Part shown: positions 7,664-10,043 of the stretch, piece by piece | Position numbering within the stretch: the first letter of the stretch is position 1 | How the letters are laid out: the number at the start of each line of letters is the position of its first letter | Assembly (NCBI GenBank): GCA_025454075.1 | Contig: JALOPD010000215.1 | Span: 1-10,043 of the forward strand | Length of the DNA stretch: 10,043 nt | Direction of reading: 5' to 3' | From: Desulfobacterales bacterium | GTDB taxonomy: Bacteria > Desulfobacterota > Desulfobacteria > Desulfobacterales > UBA2174_A | Position numbers and translations under genes: made by a program | Notes under the pieces: generated by a model | What the model was told of the DNA's origin: nothing | The model's database searches: none | Seen by the model: the letters and a program-made list of their open reading frames with translations, nothing else

Positions 7664-8776
7664 ATGGACTTCCGGGTGGTACCCGAAAACCCCTACCTCC
7701 TGCTCACCCCCGGCCCCCTGACCACGACCCCCGGCGTCAAGGCGGCCATGCTGCGCGACTGGTGCACCTGGGACGAGGACTACAACCGGCTCGTTCAGGA
7801 AGTCCGCCGGCAGATCACGGCGCTCGCCACGGCCGATCCGGATTATACCTCGGTGCTGATCCAGGGCAGCGGCACCTTCGGCGTGGAAGCGGTGGTCACC
7901 ACCGCCGTTCCCGGAGAGGGAGCGCTGCTGGTCCTCGCCAACGGCGCCTACGGCCGGCGGATCGCCCGGATCGCCGCGCGCACCGGCGTCGCGGCCCAGG
8001 TCATCGACTCCGGGGAAACCGAGCCGCCGTCGATCGAGCCGCTGGTCGCGGCCCTCGACAGGAACCCCCTGATCTCGCATGTAGCGGTCGTGCACTGCGA
8101 AACCACGACCGGCATGCTCAACCCGGTGCAGGACATCGGCGCCATGGTCCGGGCCCGCGGACGTTGCTTCATCGTGGATGCCATGAGCAGTTTCGGAGGC
8201 ATCCCGATGGATGCGGCCGCCATCGGCGCGGACTACCTGGTCAGCAGCGCGAACAAGTGCATCCAGGGCGTGCCGGGGTTCGCCTTTGCGGTCTGCCGCC
8301 GGCGGGAGATCGAAAAAACCAGGGGGCGCGCCCGCTCGCTCAGCCTCGATCTGTATGACCAGTGGGAGACCATGGAGCGGCATCCGGGCAAGTGGCGCTT
8401 CACCTCCCCCACCCATGTGGTGCGAGCCTTCCATCAGGCCCTGCGGGAGCTCGAGGCCGAAGGCGGCATCGCCGCCCGCCACGCGCGCTACTGCGAAAAC
8501 CACCGCATCCTGGTGAGCGGGATGCAGGCCCTGGGGTTCGAGCCCCTGCTGGCGGAGGCCCATCGGTCGCCCATCATCACGGCCTTCCGCAGCCCCGACA
8601 GCCCGACCTACGACTTCAACCGGTTTTACGGACTGCTGAAGGCTCGCGGCTTCGTCATCTACCCCGGCAAGGTCACCGATCAGGAGAGCTTCCGCATCGG
8701 CAACATCGGCGACGTCCATCCGCCGGACATGCGCCGGCTGCTCAAGGCGGTCGAGGCCTGCATGTTCTGGAGCTGA
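7664..8776 (+). CDS. phnW: 2-aminoethylphosphonate:pyruvate transaminase
   Basis: This is a 370-residue class V (fold type I) PLP aminotransferase that moves the amino group of 2-AEP to pyruvate, giving phosphonoacetaldehyde and L-alanine. It provides the substrate for PhnX. The N-terminus YLLLTPGPLTTTPGVK (11-26) is the typical opening, followed by RDWCTWDEDY (31-40) and QGSGTFGVEAV (67-77). The PLP-ring aspartate is D172 in FIVDAMSSFGGIPMD (169-183). The Schiff-base lysine is K198 in SSANKCIQGVPGF (194-206). The substrate-binding arginine is R344 in SFRIGNIGD (342-350), matching K194 and R340 in the Salmonella enzyme. Length fits the family. The ATG at 7664 has GAAAGGA at 7651-7657. It is the last gene of the operon, and no clear terminator follows. 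It appears intact. Confidence 0.96.
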   Translation: MDFRVVPENPYLLLTPGPLTTTPGVKAAMLRDWCTWDEDYNRLVQEVRRQITALATADPDYTSVLIQGSGTFGVEAVVTTAVPGEGALLVLANGAYGRRIARIAARTGVAAQVIDSGETEPPSIEPLVAALDRNPLISHVAVVHCETTTGMLNPVQDIGAMVRARGRCFIVDAMSSFGGIPMDAAAIGADYLVSSANKCIQGVPGFAFAVCRRREIEKTRGRARSLSLDLYDQWETMERHPGKWRFTSPTHVVRAFHQALRELEAEGGIAARHARYCENHRILVSGMQALGFEPLLAEAHRSPIITAFRSPDSPTYDFNRFYGLLKARGFVIYPGKVTDQESFRIGNIGDVHPPDMRRLLKAVEACMFWS

Positions 8777-8883
8777 CCCGCGCATCGCCGCGACGCGCCC
8801 CCGCCGCGCACCGCCGCCCTGACAACCGCGCGTCTATCCGCAGCGGCGTTCGGCCGGCACCTGCGAGCATCCGCGCTGCCGTA

Positions 8884-8912
8884 TTGAAACCTCACAGGAG
8901 ATGCGCTAAAAG
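8884..8912 (+). promoter_or_regulatory. Candidate sigma70 promoter for the lipoprotein gene
   Basis: TTGAAA (8884-8889; 5 of 6) and TAAAAG (8907-8912; 4 of 6) are separated by 17 bases in a locally A-rich spot within GC-rich intergenic sequence. The leader to the ATG at 9021 would be about 100 bases and would contain the hairpin at 8964-8980. Confidence 0.45.
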
Positions 8913-8963
8913 ATCCCACCTGCAGCGCCCGGTCATCGGAGTCTTCGCGCCGAGCGCGCGGCG

Positions 8964-8980
8964 GAACCGGTTTCCGGTTC
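8964..8980 (+). repeat. Perfect hairpin in the lipoprotein-gene leader
   Basis: GAACCGG (8964-8970) and CCGGTTC (8974-8980) form a perfect 7-base stem with a TTT loop, 40 bases before the start codon at 9021. No U-run follows. It may be a leader structure or protein-binding dyad. Confidence 0.4.
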
Positions 8981-9020
8981 ACAACCGCTCAGCGAATTCC
9001 TCCCAGAGGAAGAACCCCCC

Positions 9021-9695
9021 ATGGTCATGCAACGGATTTTCAAGATCTCCGCCATGCTCGTCTCGATCCTTGTCCTTTGCGCCTGCAATCAGAACCAGGA
9101 CGACAAGGCCGCCGAACGCTACCGGGACATGGTGAAATCCTCGACCGGCAAAACGATCAGCGTCACCGAAGCGAAGGACATGCTCAAGGACCTGGAAGAC
9201 AAGAAGGCCGTCAAATCCGAAGAGATCGGCCAGGCGCTGAATCTGCTGAAAGCCAAATACGATTACAAGCCCTTCCCTCCCGAGGAGCTGCAGGGGAAAA
9301 TGATGTACACCTTCATCCTGCGGGACTACCTCATGAACGACGACAGGAACATCCTGTTCGTCGGCCAGCTCGACGACGTTACGAACGAGGAGGGGCAGTT
9401 CGTCATCCACCTGTCCTCGCAGCTCCAGCTGTCGGATTGGCGCGGCCGGAAAAAAGCGCGCTTCCATCTCCGGACCGCGCTCGAAAACATCGAGCCCATC
9501 ATCAACAACCCCCCGGCGGAATCCGAGCCGTCCCGTGGCTTCCGGAAGCAGTACTTCGTCGAGCTGAACAAGGTGCAGTCGTATCAGCAGCTGAATCCGG
9601 ACAACGAACGAATCGGTCCGGAAATAGTGCTCGACACCCCGACGGAGTACCAGATCGATGGCGAGCTGGTCGAAATCATTCCGTATCCCCAATGA
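9021..9695 (+). CDS. Putative outer-membrane lipoprotein of unknown function
   Basis: This 224-residue protein is not one I recognise. It begins with a lipoprotein signal, with basic residues R5 and K8, hydrophobic ISAMLVSILVL, then the lipobox L-C-A-C giving a lipidated C22. Asn at +2 does not suggest inner-membrane retention, so an outer-membrane anchor facing the periplasm is likely. Residues 27-90 are charged and probably helical (KAAERYRDMVKSS, TEAKDMLKDLEDKKAVKSEE, QALNLLKAKYDYKPFPPEE). Residues about 95-220 look like mixed alpha/beta, with ILFVGQLDDV, GQFVIHLSSQ, RKQYFVELNKV and a C-terminal YQIDGELVEIIPYPQ. ATG 9021 has AGAGGA at 9005-9010; ATG 9027 is an alternative start. It appears monocistronic, with its own candidate promoter and a possible terminator, so it need not belong to the phosphonate operon. 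Confidence 0.75.
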   Translation: MVMQRIFKISAMLVSILVLCACNQNQDDKAAERYRDMVKSSTGKTISVTEAKDMLKDLEDKKAVKSEEIGQALNLLKAKYDYKPFPPEELQGKMMYTFILRDYLMNDDRNILFVGQLDDVTNEEGQFVIHLSSQLQLSDWRGRKKARFHLRTALENIEPIINNPPAESEPSRGFRKQYFVELNKVQSYQQLNPDNERIGPEIVLDTPTEYQIDGELVEIIPYPQ

Positions 9696-9767
9696 ACCTC
9701 CGCAAGGGCAACTGACATGCAGCGACCCTCCCCCTTCAACCGCCGCGATTGGATGGCCGGGAGGCAC

Positions 9768-9792
9768 CCGTCGTACCGACGACGGCCCCTTT
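9768..9792 (+). terminator. Possible weak intrinsic terminator after the lipoprotein gene
   Basis: CCGTCGT (9768-9774) pairs perfectly with ACGACGG (9779-9785) around ACCG, followed by CCCCTTTCTT. The stem is strong, but C residues delay the T-rich tail, so efficiency is doubtful. It lies 72 bases past the lipoprotein stop codon. Confidence 0.4.
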
Positions 9793-9830
9793 CTTGTGGT
9801 GAAGAAAAACTAACCCTTGCGGCGATTTCG

Positions 9831-9839
9831 TGGTATATC
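9831..9839 (+). promoter_or_regulatory. Possible extended -10 promoter for the SulP gene
   Basis: TGGTATATC (9831-9839) resembles an extended -10 element (TGn followed by TATATC, 4 of 6). No well-spaced -35 is present: TTGCGG at 9817-9822 is only 11 bases away. The start codon at 9926 would follow a leader of about 80 bases. This is weak evidence. Confidence 0.25.
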
Positions 9840-9925
9840 ATGTCTCCGTCATCTCCCGCTCACGATGGCGTGGTCGCTAGAAATCACCGCAATTCACACC
9901 AGTTTGAACGCAGACTTATTTCCAG

Positions 9926-10043
9926 ATGAACCGCCACTTCATCGACCGCAGCACCCTGATTCCGGACCTCAGCGCCGGCCTGGTTCTGGGCATCCAGAGC
10001 ATCCCCTCGGGTATGGCCAACGGGCTGCTGGCCATGGTCAATC
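9926..10043 (+). CDS. SulP-family anion transporter, N-terminal fragment
   Basis: The first 39 codons are present; the rest lies beyond the window. The sequence LIPDLSAGLVLGIQSIPSGMANGLLAMVN (residues 11-39) matches the opening of SulP (SLC26-like) transporters, which have 'DL.AGl.vG..siP.g.A..lLAgVnP' at the first membrane helix. Members carry sulfate, bicarbonate or other anions by proton or sodium symport. No clear ribosome binding site precedes the ATG (TTATTTCCAG), so the start is tentative, though the conserved DL.AG segment begins at the expected distance from it. The substrate cannot be assigned from this fragment. Confidence 0.72.
   Translation, partial: MNRHFIDRSTLIPDLSAGLVLGIQSIPSGMANGLLAMVN

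Noticed and set aside
7658..8785. Minus-strand open frame opposite phnW
   Set aside because: It is a shadow of the transaminase, with no family character.

Overview
This 10 kb window is GC-rich apart from one AT-rich gene. It comes from a Gram-negative bacterium: the evidence is a periplasmic binding protein with a Sec signal peptide, a lipoprotein with a lipobox, and a SlyD-type FKBP module. Codon use and gene content fit a proteobacterium or a relative such as a Desulfobacterota-type lineage. I cannot resolve the lineage further.

Layout. Positions 1-1092 (minus strand) hold the first 364 codons of a two-domain protein, a SlyD/FKBP-like module fused to a class I SAM-dependent methyltransferase; the 3' end lies outside the window. 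A good sigma70-type promoter sits upstream of it. Positions 1496-2410 (plus) hold a lone AEC-family (auxin efflux carrier-like) permease. It is clearly AT-rich, lies between two non-coding stretches of over 300 bases, and looks like a horizontally acquired insert.

Positions 2749-8776 (plus) form the core of the window, a five-gene operon for 2-aminoethylphosphonate (2-AEP, ciliatine) uptake and breakdown. Its order is binding protein (phnS2-like), ATPase (phnT2-like), two-domain permease (phnU2-like), phosphonoacetaldehyde hydrolase (phnX) and 2-AEP:pyruvate transaminase (phnW). The intended path is import of 2-AEP by the ABC transporter, transamination with pyruvate to phosphonoacetaldehyde plus alanine (PhnW), then hydrolysis to acetaldehyde and phosphate (PhnX). 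Several short inverted repeats lie in the leader upstream of the operon.

The most notable observation is that the permease gene is broken as read. Near 6418-6424 about 56 bases appear to be missing. This removes the second EAA loop (the contact with the ATPase) and shifts the frame, while the true C-terminus continues in another frame to 6694. Either the importer is inactive in this strain or the assembly has an error.

Positions 8777-10043 hold a lipoprotein of unknown function with its own candidate promoter, a possible weak terminator, and the first 39 codons of a SulP-family anion transporter that runs off the end. No rRNA, tRNA, CRISPR array, transposase or complete mobile element was seen.
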